DNA from: Saussurea involucrata | Lineage: Eukaryota > Streptophyta > Magnoliopsida > Asterales > Asteraceae | Direction of reading: 5' to 3' | Length of the DNA stretch: 64,000 nucleotides | Assembly (NCBI GenBank): GCA_033807775.1 | Contig: CM066321.1 | Location: 251,274,422-251,338,421, forward strand | Shown here: positions 21,863 to 32,173 of the stretch, in pieces | Numbering within the stretch: the first letter of the stretch is position 1 | How the letters are laid out: every line of letters begins with the position of its first letter | The notes under the pieces: generated by a model | Databases searched by the model: none | Told to the model about the DNA's origin: nothing | Seen by the model: the letters and a program-made list of their open reading frames with translations, nothing else | Program-made: the position numbers and the translations under genes

Positions 21863-23366
21863 ATGTCGAAATATTCAAGTTGGTGGAGTGATTCTCAGAA
21901 GATAAACCATTTAGAAAAAGAACTTGAAAAAGAAAGTATAAGAGCTAGCCTAATTCAGAGCGATAATTCTAAATATATGGCTAAAATTGCAGAACAAAAT
22001 AAACTTATTGAAAGTTATATAAACACATTTGAGTATCTGAAAACACAAGTTGGTGTGAAGAAGTGTGATTGTGAATCTAAAGCAAATCTGATGCTTTCTT
22101 TAGAGGAAAAGAACGCTGAGCTAACAAAGAAAATATCTGATCTTGAACAAGTGATGAGAAAGGAAAGAGAAGAATTTGAGAAAGAAATAGATGAGATGAA
22201 GAAGAGAGAGGAAAAAGTAAGAGCATTGTAAACTGAAAATGTTGAGCTAAAGCATGAGAACTCTGAGTTTGTTAAGAACATTTCCAATTTACAAATGGAG
22301 TTTGGAAAAGAAAGAACATTTTTTTGAAAAAGAAAAGGCAAGCTTTGGAAAGAAATTTTCTGAGTTTTCCAAGAAGTGTTTTGATGAAAAGAAAGCTATT
22401 GAGCTTAGATGCATAAAACTTTCAAATCAAAACTCCGATTTTGAAAAAGTTTTATTTTTAGAAAAGGAAAAGCTTGAGAAAAAGATGTCTGAGTTTGACA
22501 CTGAAAGAAAAGTTTTTGAATAAAAAAGTGTTGAGCTTTCAATGCAAATATCTAATTTGGAGAAAGAATTAGACATCGAAATAAAAGAATCTGAAAAGAA
22601 TAAAATTAAAGATTTTCAAGCGAAAAGTGTGAAAGATGTATATTCAGATGAAAGAAAGATGTTTCAGGCTGAAATCTCAAAGCTAACAAGGAGATTATCT
22701 GCTTTAGCAACGGAAGCTATGAAAGAGCAGAAGATCAAATCTGATCTACAGAAGAAATTTGATTTGATTTCTCGAGAAAGGAATGTTCTGTCCGACAAGG
22801 TTCAGAAACTGGAAGCAATTAACATCGTTGAATTATCTGAACAATCTAGTGCCGATACTATTGTTCAATCGTCGTATGATGATTCAACTGCTTCGAATTG
22901 TTCATTCAAGACTGCTTCTAGTTCAATTCATGAACATCTTTCTTCAGCAAAGTCCGTCAAATCAAGCACTTCTTCAAAGGATCAGATGCGCCCTTCTAAT
23001 CTTTTCTATAACCATGCTGCTACAAGTTCAGATACTCCTATCTTTAAGCCTGTAAAGATGGTTTGGAAAGTGAAAGGATCTTCACCTGAAAGGGATGCAC
23101 CAAAGTCATCTGTTCCTCCACCTACGGTGAACAAGAAGAACAATGCTCCGAAAGGTAAGTCTTTTGTTAAACCTAATCTTATCTTTTCTGCAAATCATTT
23201 GATTAGGTTAGCACAAAAGCACATATGTTGTTCTTATTGTGGAACTAATGATTTTGTTAAGAAAGAAAATGTTCAGTACTGGTATGGTACTTACAATATT
23301 CCTTCAAATCGAACTGCACATAACAAGCCAGAACCCAATTGGCAATGGGTACCAAAATCAACTTAA
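21863..23366 (+). pseudogene. Gag-like coiled-coil ORF of element A (broken)
   Basis: Starts MSKYSSWWSDSQKINHLEKE, then a long charged coiled-coil region rich in E/K/L heptads. A TAA at 22229-22231, a frame change near 22320 and a TAA at 22521-22523 break it into three pieces (21863-22231, 22254-22523, 22542-23366). The C-terminus (RPSNLFYN, then CCSYCGTNDFVKK, then WVPKST-TAA) parallels the end of the Sirevirus Gag. The zinc-knuckle position keeps CxxC but lacks the later His and Cys. It is homologous to element B's 27496-28791. It probably derives from the C-terminal half of a Sirevirus Gag; the capsid domain is absent. Confidence 0.7.
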
Positions 23367-25229
23367 TCTGTTTTGCAGGTTTATCATGTGCGATGCTGAA
23401 TGCCCAATTACTACCACACACATGACTGGAAAACAGAAGAGAAGAGTGCAATTTGAAGAAGAGTATTTGTGCTGAAACCATTTGCATAATTTCAGGGGAA
23501 GAGATTCTATACTCTTGATATATTTGTGCTTATTGATAAATCTTTCTATGTGCTTCTTTGTAGGGGGAGCGTAATGGTTTCTGAATAAATCAGTTCAGAA
23601 CCCGGACTTCAATGAGTTTATGGCTTCTAAACACCTCAGTTTAGAACCCGTACTTCAAAGAATAATTGACTTCTGATCATATCAGATCAGGACTCGCTCT
23701 TAATCTTTAAAAAAAATAACCTTTGATTGTTACATGTGCTAATATTGTCAAATTAAGATCTTTGCAGATTTTGAGGGGGAGCTTATCCAAATTTTAAATT
23801 AGCCGATCATAATTTGAGGGGGAGCTGATACATTTGATTGTAAGTATCTTCTGAACTTAATCTGAGATTGTTTGAAAGAAGAACGACTTTCAAGCATGAA
23901 AAACATGTTCTTAAATGTTCAAACCACTTCTCTAATTCAAACAGATTTTATAACTTTAGAAGTGTGTTTTTAAATGTTTTCATGTATATCTTGGATTGTC
24001 ACATCATTATTTTCTAACCGTGTGTTTCCAAAGATTAATACTTGCGTATTATCTTGTCCATACACTTTCAAGTATTCATACACACCGGTTCAGTATCTTA
24101 TTGACTTTGTTATTACCATGTCTCAAAACGAAACAACTTTTCGATGGTAATACTCCCGTTTGTAATTCAAAGTTTGTTGAGCATCATATTCATTCAACGT
24201 GAGAACTTAAGCGTTTCATTCAACGATTGTTTATATTTGTTCATATAAACAACATCCAATTCTTTGATACCCTAAACCTTACATGATTATCATTCATGTT
24301 ATTTTGATCTGATTGACACATTGTCAGATTCTCAAACAAGTCTTTCAAATTCACTTCATTCATTCAATATCCTTGTTTTGAGAAATCTTCAAAGTTCAAA
24401 TGCTCAAATATTTCATGATTTTATTAAGGAACATACATTCTGATGACAATGTAATTCAAAAAGCTGAGATTTATAATTGTTCAAGATAAACTGTTGAGCA
24501 GCATATCTTTTAGGACAACATTCATGGGAATTAGTGTGAGAGCTTAAAAGAACTTCTATGGATCCACGTTAACCAGTGTTTCCTACCCAAGAAGTTATCC
24601 TTGAGTGATTGAGGGGTGAGGGGTCAAAATCAAAGAGTGGGGGAGATAACTCATACGGTTGAGTAATCTCGTTGTGCTGAGGTAAAATGAAAAAGATAGT
24701 TTGGTTAGAAGTGAGCTGATTAAAAACAGAAAGAGGGTGTGAGAACAGAGTTAAAAGAATACGAGAACTCTGCACCAGCCACTTTCTGAGCCGGGCAGCC
24801 ACATTACTGATTGGTTCACATTTCTTTGGTGACCATCATTGAAACAGGCAACTAGCCCATGCCAACTCTTGCTTTAACCCCACCAGCTACTCATTTCTTT
24901 CTCAACAAAGAAATGTTTCATTTTCTTGGGGATGCAGCATATTATCTATCTAATCTTCACTCGGAAGGTTGGATATTGAAAAAGAAGGAAGTTTGCCCCA
25001 CCTTCGCACTTCAATCATGCACATTGAGTCCGTGAAAACTTGTTGCTGTCTCAACAGTTTACACAATTTGAGCCTAATTATTATCAAGCATAAGTTGCTT
25101 CAATCATTTCTACACTTGCACGTACACACAAGGAATATGTTTTCTTGTCATAACGTTCATAGAATTTCCTTTGTGTCTTTCGATGATTGAATGGAAGCCC
25201 TGGAGGAATGAACATCAAAAAGCTCCTTG
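23367..25229 (+). other. Non-coding interior of element A
   Basis: After the gag-like stop come a polypyrimidine-CAG motif and a fragment reading like the start of pol (HMTGKQ near 23425), then no recognisable pol. It has three Sirevirus-type GAGGGGGAG tracts. The part from 24540 to 25200 is similar in layout to element B at 29400-29940 (CTACCCAAGAA, TTATCTATCTA, ACTCGGA blocks). No gene is seen. Confidence 0.65.
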
Positions 25230-25338
25230 TGTAACACCTTAGGCATATCCCACATCGGCCGTGGACAGGAGAGATGCTGGGTATATTAGTAAACCTTGGC
25301 CTTACCAGACACAACGCGTTTTGGGGCCACAAGCATGC

Positions 25339-25412
25339 GGGTTCCTTGGGAACTCTGTGGTTAAGCGTGCTTGGGTGGGAGTAGTACCAGGATGGGTGAC
25401 CTCCTGGGAAGT
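25339..25412 (+). ncRNA. 5S rRNA-like promoter domain in Cassandra LTR 1
   Basis: TTAAGCGTGCTTGGG (A-box region), AGTAGTACCAGGATGGG (intermediate element) and GTGACCTCCTGGGAAGTCC (C-box) match the 3' two thirds of plant 5S rRNA. The 5' third has diverged, so this is the Pol III internal control region captured in an LTR and not a 5S gene. It could support Pol III transcription of the element. Confidence 0.9.
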
Positions 25413-25697
25413 CCTTGCGAAGTCCTTGCCAGGTCGCCAAGAACAAAGCCGTGAGCCAGTGGGGCAAAGCGGACAATATTGTGTCGTGGTAAGCGGGGTG
25501 TTACAAATGGTATCAGAGCCACTCTTGTGCCGTTCGGGATGGTGGGGCAAACCTCATCGAGGACGATGAGTCCCTAAGGGGGGGTGTGTGTAACACCTTA
25601 GGCATATCCCACATCGGTCGTGGACAGGAGAGATGCTGGGTATATTAGTAAACCTTGGCCTTACCAGACACAACGCGTTTTGGGGCCACAAGCATGC

Positions 25698-25771
25698 GGG
25701 TTCCTTGGGAACTCTGTGGTTAAGCGTGCTTGGGTGGGAGTAGTACCAGGATGGGTGACCTCCTGGGAAGT
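25698..25771 (+). ncRNA. 5S rRNA-like promoter domain in Cassandra LTR 2
   Basis: Second copy of the same 5S-derived control region, with the A-box, intermediate element and C-box identical to LTR 1 over the core. Confidence 0.9.
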
Positions 25772-25869
25772 CCTTGCGAATTCCTTGCCAGGTCGCCAAG
25801 AACAAAGCCGTGAGCCAGTGGGGCAAAGCGGACAATATTGTGTCGTGGTAAGCGGGGTGTTACACCTTT

Positions 25870-26613
25870 ACAAAGTACATCCGTTGTACTAAGTGGCTTT
25901 GTGCAACTTACATGCATCTTAACTGATTCATCCGTTGTTTCAGGGTTACCACTTTATATTATCTGAATTTGAAAAGATTCGGATAAACATTTTTGGAATT
26001 GACGGTTAAACAGGTCCAAAGGAGGAGATTGTTTCTGGTATTCAAAGAGACTGCTGAAATTGAAAAGAATTTTGATGATTATGATGCTCACAATCATCAA
26101 AAAGGGGGAGAAATATCAATCAGAAGAAAAGGCAGAGATAATTCGAATATTTCAATTTTCAAGAGTCAAAGTTGATATTTGTCAAAGTCGAAGAAGTTCA
26201 AGATAAAGTGTTCAAAGAGAGAAAAGTTCGAGACAGTTTGTTCAAGATGATCAAATGCGTGAAGATACAAAGACAATCCGTGCTTAAAGATTATTCAACA
26301 ATGTCTTAAAAGCTCAAAGCCCGTTAAAACCTCAAATCCTGTTCATAATTCAAAGACTGAAGAAATTTGCCAAAAGTCAAAGCTGTAAAGATCAGTGATT
26401 CGAAGATAAAAAGATTTTGTTTGAAGACCTTGATCAACCTTACACAGATTTGAAGTTCGTGTTTTCAAGACTTTGTGACTATTTGTTTCAGAAAAGCCTA
26501 ATGAAGATTTAAAGCTGCCAAAGTGGATTCTTGAAGATAAAGTCTTTCTGAAGATTAAAGAGCTGAAGACTATCGTCATAATTTTTCTAAATCTTGAATC
26601 CACAGGGGGAGAT
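25870..26613 (+). other. 3' non-coding end of element A
   Basis: AT/GA-rich DNA with a GGGGGAG tract at 26104 and the terminal PPT CAGGGGGAGAT at 26603-26613. No gene is seen. Confidence 0.6.
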
Positions 26614-26875
26614 TGTTAGTACACAATGTATCCAAGATTTAGGACTAATTGTAATTAGTCAATATTAGTCAAAGTCAAACAATTAGCTAGGTTTGGTCAA
26701 GGGTATATAAACCCAATTTGTAGGGTTTGTGTGGGGGTGAGGTCATTAGTGTCTAGCTACCAAGTGTGTGTGTGTGTGTGTGTGGCCTCCAAGAGAGAAT
26801 TAGGGCAAAACTCATATATTATTGATTCTCCTCTAAATCTATTGATCTTTATGGTTTAAGCATTGTTACTTGATT
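26614..26875 (+). repeat. 3' LTR of element A (3' end trimmed)
   Basis: Matches 19723-19983 to ACTTGATT, but the terminal TCTCA is replaced by GTATGCTGCC, where element B starts. The loss of the LTR terminus marks a deletion junction. Confidence 0.85.
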
Positions 26876-26939
26876 GTATGCTGCCAACATTAACTTGGCT
26901 CGTTGATTTTGTTTTATCAAAGTTTTGTGGCTGTGTTCC

Positions 26940-27190
26940 TCACCCGGTAAGCGCTATTTTTTGCGAGAACATCATCATCCGGTAAGCCATTTTACCCGGA
27001 CACCATCCGGTATTCTCGATCACCCGGTAAGTTCATTTCTTTTATTTTATCCGGTAATCCATATTCACCCGGAAACCCAATTCGTCCGGTAAGTCGCAAT
27101 TCTCATCGCATCCGGTAAATCAACCTTCGTCCGGTAAGTTCCCTTTTATCCGGTAAGTGAGTGGTGTTTTTGGTAAGTTTGGTTGGTAAG
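26940..27190 (+). repeat. CCGGTAAG motif array in the element B leader
   Basis: Eight CCGGTAA cores, mostly CCGGTAAG with a few CCGGTAAT/CCGGTAAAT variants, lie between 26944 and 27157. Variants ACCCGGAAAC and ATCCGGTATT and two TTGGTAAGTT copies add to them. Spacing is irregular (about 18-36 bp). The core looks like a strong plant 5' splice site (CCG|GTAAGT). Confidence 0.75.
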
Positions 27191-27495
27191 TTCTCGTCGG
27201 TACCCGAGTTACCGCACGTCTCGTGGTTGATAAATTTTTAACGAAAGTTGCGATTTTTCTTAACGAAATTTGTAACTTATTTTTAGTCGTGTTTGATCTG
27301 ACTTGATTTGTTTTCTCGCAGGTTCCACTCTCGAAGAGTAATTTCGTTCGTTCAAACTCGATAATAATCAGATTTTAAATTTTGGAAACGAATTTCTTAT
27401 AAATTTGTTTTTCAAATTTAATTTTTGATTTGCTTCCGCATTTTTGAATTCTTCAAAATAACACCGATTAACGATCATAATTTTTCAGGTAACAA

Positions 27496-28791
27496 ATGTC
27501 TTATTCATCTCAGTATGAAGCAAATTGTCAGGACGAAGATGAGGTGATGGAGATTCTGAGCGAAAAGAAGTTTGCGTCCAAGTCATCTGCGGGAAAAGAA
27601 GACAGTGATTCTGATGATGAAGATGATCTTAAAATCGAAGCCTTTAAGAAAGAACTGGCTGAGTTCTCCAGATCCGTCCAGCAGCATTTCCATGATAAAA
27701 ACGAAGGCAAGAAGAGGGTAGATGAGCACAAGCAGTCTGATAAGAAGAAGAAGACTGAAGAAGAGCAAACAAGACTATATGAGAAGAATATCAAACAGAA
27801 AGATGATTTGATCAGCAAGTACATCAAGGAAGTGAAAGAGCTAAAATCTCAAATCTGGAACAGTTCTGAGAAGCTGGCTGAAGAAGAAGAGAAAAGCAAA
27901 CTCCTGAACCATGAAAACCTTGAACTTAAAGGTAAATTATCCTCTCTTGAAAAGGTTTTTGAAAAAGAGAAAGAAAGTTTTGAAAAGGAAAGACAATTGC
28001 TTATTCAAAAGCAATCTGGTTTTTCAACCACCTCTCTTGAAGAGAAGAAAAGTCTTGAGCTTAGATGTCTAAAACTTTCAACACAAATCTCCGACTTTGA
28101 AAAAGTTTTGTTTTTTGAAAGAGAAAAGTTTGAAACTGAACGCAAATCTTTTTCTAAAAGGAATGGAGAACTTTCTTTGAAAATATCCGATCTGGAGAAA
28201 GAATTAGACATTCTAAGCAAAGAGAATGAGAAAGGGAAAGTTGAAGGTTTTAGAGCCAAATGTTTAAAAGATGATTTTTCAAAAGAGAGGAAGGTTTTTC
28301 AGTCCGAGATTTCTAAACATACAAAGAGATTATCTGAATTAACTACCGAGTCTTTGAAGAAACAAAAGGTTAAATCTGATTCAAAGATTTTTGTCAAATC
28401 AAATAATTTTTCAAAAGATCAGATTCGACCTTCCAATCTTTTCTATAATTCTCGTGTTGATAATAATGATAATCCATCTTTCAAGAAAGTAAAGATGGAG
28501 TGGAGAGTTAAAGGAACCACTCCTGCTCCAAAGTCATCCGTCCCTGTAAAGAATGCCAAGAATAACATAGCTTTCCATGCTAAATCTTTTGTGAATACTA
28601 ATCGTGTTTATTCTGTTAATAAACTGATCAGCTTATCTGCACAAAAGTTGTGTTGTTCTTATTGTGGAACAAGTGACTTTGTGAGGAAAGACCATGCTAA
28701 GTATTGGTATGGTACTTATAGTATCCCAGGTCCTCATAGGGCATCTAACCGTCAAGGATCCATCAATGGGTGGATACCAAAATCTGTCTAA
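27496..28791 (+). CDS. Gag-like coiled-coil protein of element B
   Basis: An open 431-residue frame starting MSYSSQYEANCQDEDEVMEI, after an acceptor-like TTTTTCAG|GTAACAAATG. An acidic N-terminus (DSDSDDEDDLK) is followed by some 230 residues of coiled coil rich in E/K/L, a basic region, RPSNLFYN, CCSYCGTSDFVRKDHAKYWY and WIPKSV-TAA. It is homologous to the broken ORF of element A. The CxxC is kept, but a full CCHC knuckle is not. The stop is followed by TCTGTTTTGCAG|GT, like the gag-pol junction of the full Sireviruses. A role in particle formation or RNA binding is possible, but the capsid domain is missing. Confidence 0.65.
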   Translation: MSYSSQYEANCQDEDEVMEILSEKKFASKSSAGKEDSDSDDEDDLKIEAFKKELAEFSRSVQQHFHDKNEGKKRVDEHKQSDKKKKTEEEQTRLYEKNIKQKDDLISKYIKEVKELKSQIWNSSEKLAEEEEKSKLLNHENLELKGKLSSLEKVFEKEKESFEKERQLLIQKQSGFSTTSLEEKKSLELRCLKLSTQISDFEKVLFFEREKFETERKSFSKRNGELSLKISDLEKELDILSKENEKGKVEGFRAKCLKDDFSKERKVFQSEISKHTKRLSELTTESLKKQKVKSDSKIFVKSNNFSKDQIRPSNLFYNSRVDNNDNPSFKKVKMEWRVKGTTPAPKSSVPVKNAKNNIAFHAKSFVNTNRVYSVNKLISLSAQKLCCSYCGTSDFVRKDHAKYWYGTYSIPGPHRASNRQGSINGWIPKSV

Positions 28792-30570
28792 TCTGTTTTG
28801 CAGGTATGTCATGTGCGCTCAGTTATGAACAATTTTTCACATGACATCATTCAAAGGTTGTGCCAATTTTGAGGGGGAGTACTATCGTCTGCAAGGTAAG
28901 TGAACTTCAACTGAATTCAAAGACCGTGGTAATTAATTCTGAATAACTAACTGGTGTTTGTTATTTTCCAATTTTGACTTCCATGATTGCCACGTGTCAT
29001 TTTCTTGAATTAGTTATTTCCATGTCTCTCCTATTTGTTGATTTTCGATGGAAATACACTCGTTTGAATTCCCAGTTGTTTTCAAAGTTCGCTATTTCTT
29101 GCAAATGATTCCATTCTTATATGATAAATTAATTGTGACTTGTTCTTCACAATTAAACTTTCTGATCATTATCTCATTTTTTGCAAATACTGTGCTTACT
29201 GAGTCTATCTGTTTTGCGCTTGATTTTGTCTCATTGAAATTCCGACTTCTGAATAATTCAGTTCAGAACTCGTTTTTAAATGTTATGACTTCTAAACACT
29301 TCAGTTTAGAACTCGTACTTCAACTGTTTTACTAAACTGTTATACTCGATGCATGAAAGGAGTGTTAGGTCTTGCATTGTTTCTATGGTCAAGCCAGAAC
29401 CGGAAGGACCTACCCAAGAAACACATCCTTTATAGACAACAGTGAGGGGTCTAGCTTGTTAGATGAGTTTGGAGTGAAAAGAATATGGTGAGGCTGTGAC
29501 AGGACTTAAAAGAAATATTGGTCCTTACCAAACCGAGTCAGTTATCCGGGTAACCACACAATCTATTCATTCTCGTTCCTTGGAGATGAGTATTGAAACA
29601 GACATGGACCCAGTGTCGATAACTCGTGTCACCCCACCCAGCCACTCAAGTATCTCACAACAGATGCTTGTTTCATATATTCACGGAGACTTAGCACATA
29701 ATCTATCTATTCCTCACTCGGAGGCCTTAGATATTGAAACAGGAAGACATCAGCTCCGGTCTCCGAACTTCATATTCTTATCACTGTGTCAATTGATTTT
29801 AACTTGCGTCCCAGGTTAAATCAAATTTTGATCCTAATTGATATAACTTATTTCTTTCACACATGCACGAGTCTTTGTGATTCCCATTGCATATTTTCGT
29901 GATATTGCCGGAACAGTTTGAGAGGTAATTTTTAATATTTTACTTCAATGATAACTGGAAGTCCTATCAGAGATACCCCTTTGCCAACTCTGAACATAGG
30001 CCACACAATTTTTTTTAAATTGTTGTGATAACAGTTACTTTTGTGTTTCTGTGTTAGATGATTACCCATTCTGGTTACTTATTGTTTTATCTGCATTTTT
30101 TGCTACTCGCTACTATTGTCTTTGATCATACATGATGCTTCGGCTTCTCCTACTCATCATGAGGGGGAGATAGGGTACAGATTCAAAGACACGGATTATC
30201 AAGTTGAGGGGGAGTTAGCAAAAGCCAAGGGGGAGTAACGGTCAAGTTCCAAATTCCGAAAAGACTTCAAAGTGCTTACAAGTGATCAACTCTTCTCATC
30301 GTTTATCAAGTGGTGTTCGCTTCGAATTATTTCCTCCATCGAGCATATTGGTTCTACAAGTTCTTAAAGCTGAAGCTGAAAGCAAATTCAAATCGCGATT
30401 CAAAGAAAGATTCGTTGAAGATATGAAGATAAGAGCTATATTCAAGGGGGAGCGTTGAAAGACATAAAGACAAGCAACATCATTGCATTTTCAAAGATTC
30501 AAAAAGGAGAGAAGATCAAGATCTGAAGATTTCAAGACCGATATTTATTTATATATCTTTAGGGGGAGAT
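28792..30570 (+). other. Non-coding interior of element B
   Basis: No gene. It has multiple PPT-like GAGGGGGAG tracts and a block (29400-29940) similar to element A 24540-25200. A short frame at 29496-29819 has no recognisable domain. Confidence 0.6.
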
Positions 30571-30939
30571 TGTTAGGACAATAAATGTCCTACATATTAG
30601 AAAGATATATAAATAATTATTTTAGAGCTTAATTTGTTTAATTAATCTTTTTGTAAAAGCCTTTAATTATAAAAGGGCTTAGTTTAGTTTAATGGGCTTG
30701 GCCCTTTGTGTTTAAGGCCTCGGTATATAAGGTTATGTTAACCTTTAGAATTAGGTTAAGCGATTCAATCATACATTCATTGGGAGCTAAACTGTTTAGA
30801 GAGAGATAGTTAGGATTTTCATTCAAACCTTTGTAACTATCTTGATTATTGAATGTGAGAGGGATGACAAGTTGAAATCATTATCTGTTATTGTTATTCC
30901 TCATTGAATCGTTGTTACCTGTTAAATCTGGGTCTAACA
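30571..30939 (+). repeat. 3' LTR of element B
   Basis: 369 bp, starts TGTTAGGACAATAAATGTCC and ends GGGTCTAACA. It follows AGGGGGAGAT. A TATA-like CGGTATATAAGG lies near 30721. No second copy is present in the window. Confidence 0.8.
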
Positions 30940-31903
30940 GAAAGAATTCGCTGATCACCTCAGAGCTGAAAGGTTACTCGCCGAAAGAAAGGAAGCTGAA
31001 GAAAAAGATAAGGCTCTCGCCATTCAGATTGCCCAACCATCGGTGAAAGACCCCGCACTGAAAATAACTCCCATCGAAGTCCAACGTCAGTTGTGGGAAG
31101 ACGCCCAGAAGATTATCGAAGAAAAGACCAAGGTATCTCAATGTACATTGAAATGGTGCAAAGAGAAAGTACACTTTCGATATCGGGCTGCCAGAATTAA
31201 CAAGGTACACATCACTGGAAGATCGACCATCAAAGTTCCAATTGTTGAGGTCGAGATATTCAGAGAAAACGGTACCACAGAAACCTTCTACGCTGATGCT
31301 ATCACGAAGTACGGTCTCTCTGAATGGTTGGAGATCAGAATAGCCATTCAGCATTCACGTTCTAAATTCAAAGATCATGTCGAAAAACTTCTAAATCGAC
31401 ATATCGACTTGGTTTCTTCTGCTGTGGATATTTCTCTTCCCGATGCTCCTATTCCAAAAAGAAAAATTGCCTCTGCAAAGAAAATGTTAAAACCTTCAGA
31501 TTCAGGTGCTCCTATCCGGAACGAAACAGGTATTGGTTTCTCACGCGATGAAGTACTTGGTCCTGAACCTGACCTCTCAGCGCTTGACACCTCCCTGCCT
31601 CCTGGTGAACGCTTCATCCCTGGAAAAGTCATAAACGAACCTTATGGTATATTCTTTCACGACTATGATGGAGGACAACGCTTTCAACGCATCTCTGAGC
31701 TTCTCATCACTCCCATCGAATAACTCAGGGATCTCATCTATTGGTGTGAATTCAGACGCGATCTTCAGGCATGATATCTCAAGCCCCTGATCTTCAAAGA
31801 AGCACAAGAAAGAAGAAATCAGGGAGAAACTGTCCCTGACTGGATGATCCCTACAACAAAAACCCTTGATGAACTTCTCATTAAGGAAGAACCTTATGGA
31901 TGA
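30940..31903 (+). pseudogene. Env-like ORF, 3' part, decayed (plus copy)
   Basis: The frame EFADHLRAERLLAERKEAEE resumes at 30942 and continues through AIQIAQPSVKDPAL to a TAA at 31721-31723, a TGA at 31771-31773 and the likely true stop at 31901-31903 (ending KEEPYG). The region is acidic/basic and helix-prone, with an R/K-rich linker (PIPKRKIASAKKM). No membrane segment is seen. It is the C-terminal part of the protein begun at 18481. The middle may be partly deleted between elements A and B. Confidence 0.7.
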
Positions 31904-32173
31904 TAGGATTGCCCTGTAATTCTTCTATTCTTTATCAGCTTACATCTTTTGTACTTGTAAATTTATTTGCTGTACTTGTAATTTTTCCACTTCCCTCTTT
32001 ATCTTTTACGAAGTTTAAAGAAAAATTTCAGCGAATGTACTTTACTCCATCAGTACTGAAAAGATCCCAGAAAATAGTAAAAGGGACAAATATTTTATGA
32101 GTTCTTTTTATCCTTATGTTTTCATACTTAGCAATTTCCTTCATTGCTATGTCATAATCAAATAGGGGGAGAT

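Larger units (their letters stand above)
25230..25864 (+). mobile_element. Cassandra-type TRIM retrotransposon
   Basis: 635 bp in all: LTR 25230-25505, an 83-bp interior, LTR 25589-25864. Each LTR is 276 bp, starts TGTAACACC and ends GGTGTTACA. The LTRs differ at two positions (GGCCG/GGTCG and GCGAAGTCC/GCGAATTCC). The interior holds a PBS (TGGTATCAGAGCCA, 25508-25521) and a PPT (AAGGGGGGG, from 25576). The LTRs carry the 5S rRNA-like segment that defines Cassandra. The flanks CCTTG (25225-25229) and CCTTT (25865-25869) are a near-perfect 5-bp target duplication. There is no coding capacity, so it relies on proteins from other elements. Confidence 0.95.
19723..26875 (+). mobile_element. Element A: non-autonomous Sirevirus-like LTR element
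   Basis: LTRs at 19723-19983 and 26614-26875 share the start TGTTAGTACACAATGTATCC. A PBS-like TTGGTATCAGAGCC follows the first LTR (from 19985) and a PPT (CAGGGGGAGAT) precedes the second. The interior has a 1.9-kb leader with motif arrays, a gag-like ORF and long non-coding DNA with several GAGGGGGAGC tracts (23562, 23773, 23816), the multiple-PPT signature described for Sireviruses. No pol domains are recognisable. The second LTR lacks its last 8 bp or so and runs straight into element B. Cassandra lies inside at 25230. Confidence 0.82.
26876..30939 (+). mobile_element. Element B: related non-autonomous Sirevirus-like element, 5' LTR missing
   Basis: A leader with a CCGGTAAG array, a gag-like ORF (27496-28791), long non-coding DNA with Sirevirus-type GAGGGGGAG tracts (28871, 30161, 30206, 30227, 30443) and one LTR (30571-30939, preceded by the PPT AGGGGGAGAT). 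No 5' LTR or PBS is present: the leader starts at the trimmed 3' LTR of element A. The layout parallels element A, so the two are sister families. Right of its LTR the Sirevirus env-like ORF resumes. Confidence 0.75.

Noticed and set aside
25339..25412. Genuine 5S rRNA genes (two copies)
   Set aside because: Only the 3' two thirds with the control boxes is conserved, and both copies sit in identical positions of paired LTRs with PBS and PPT between them. This is Cassandra.
25261..25892. Frames on both strands encoding similar 90-130-residue proteins
   Set aside because: They are readings of the Cassandra LTRs, including the 5S-like domain in the wrong sense.
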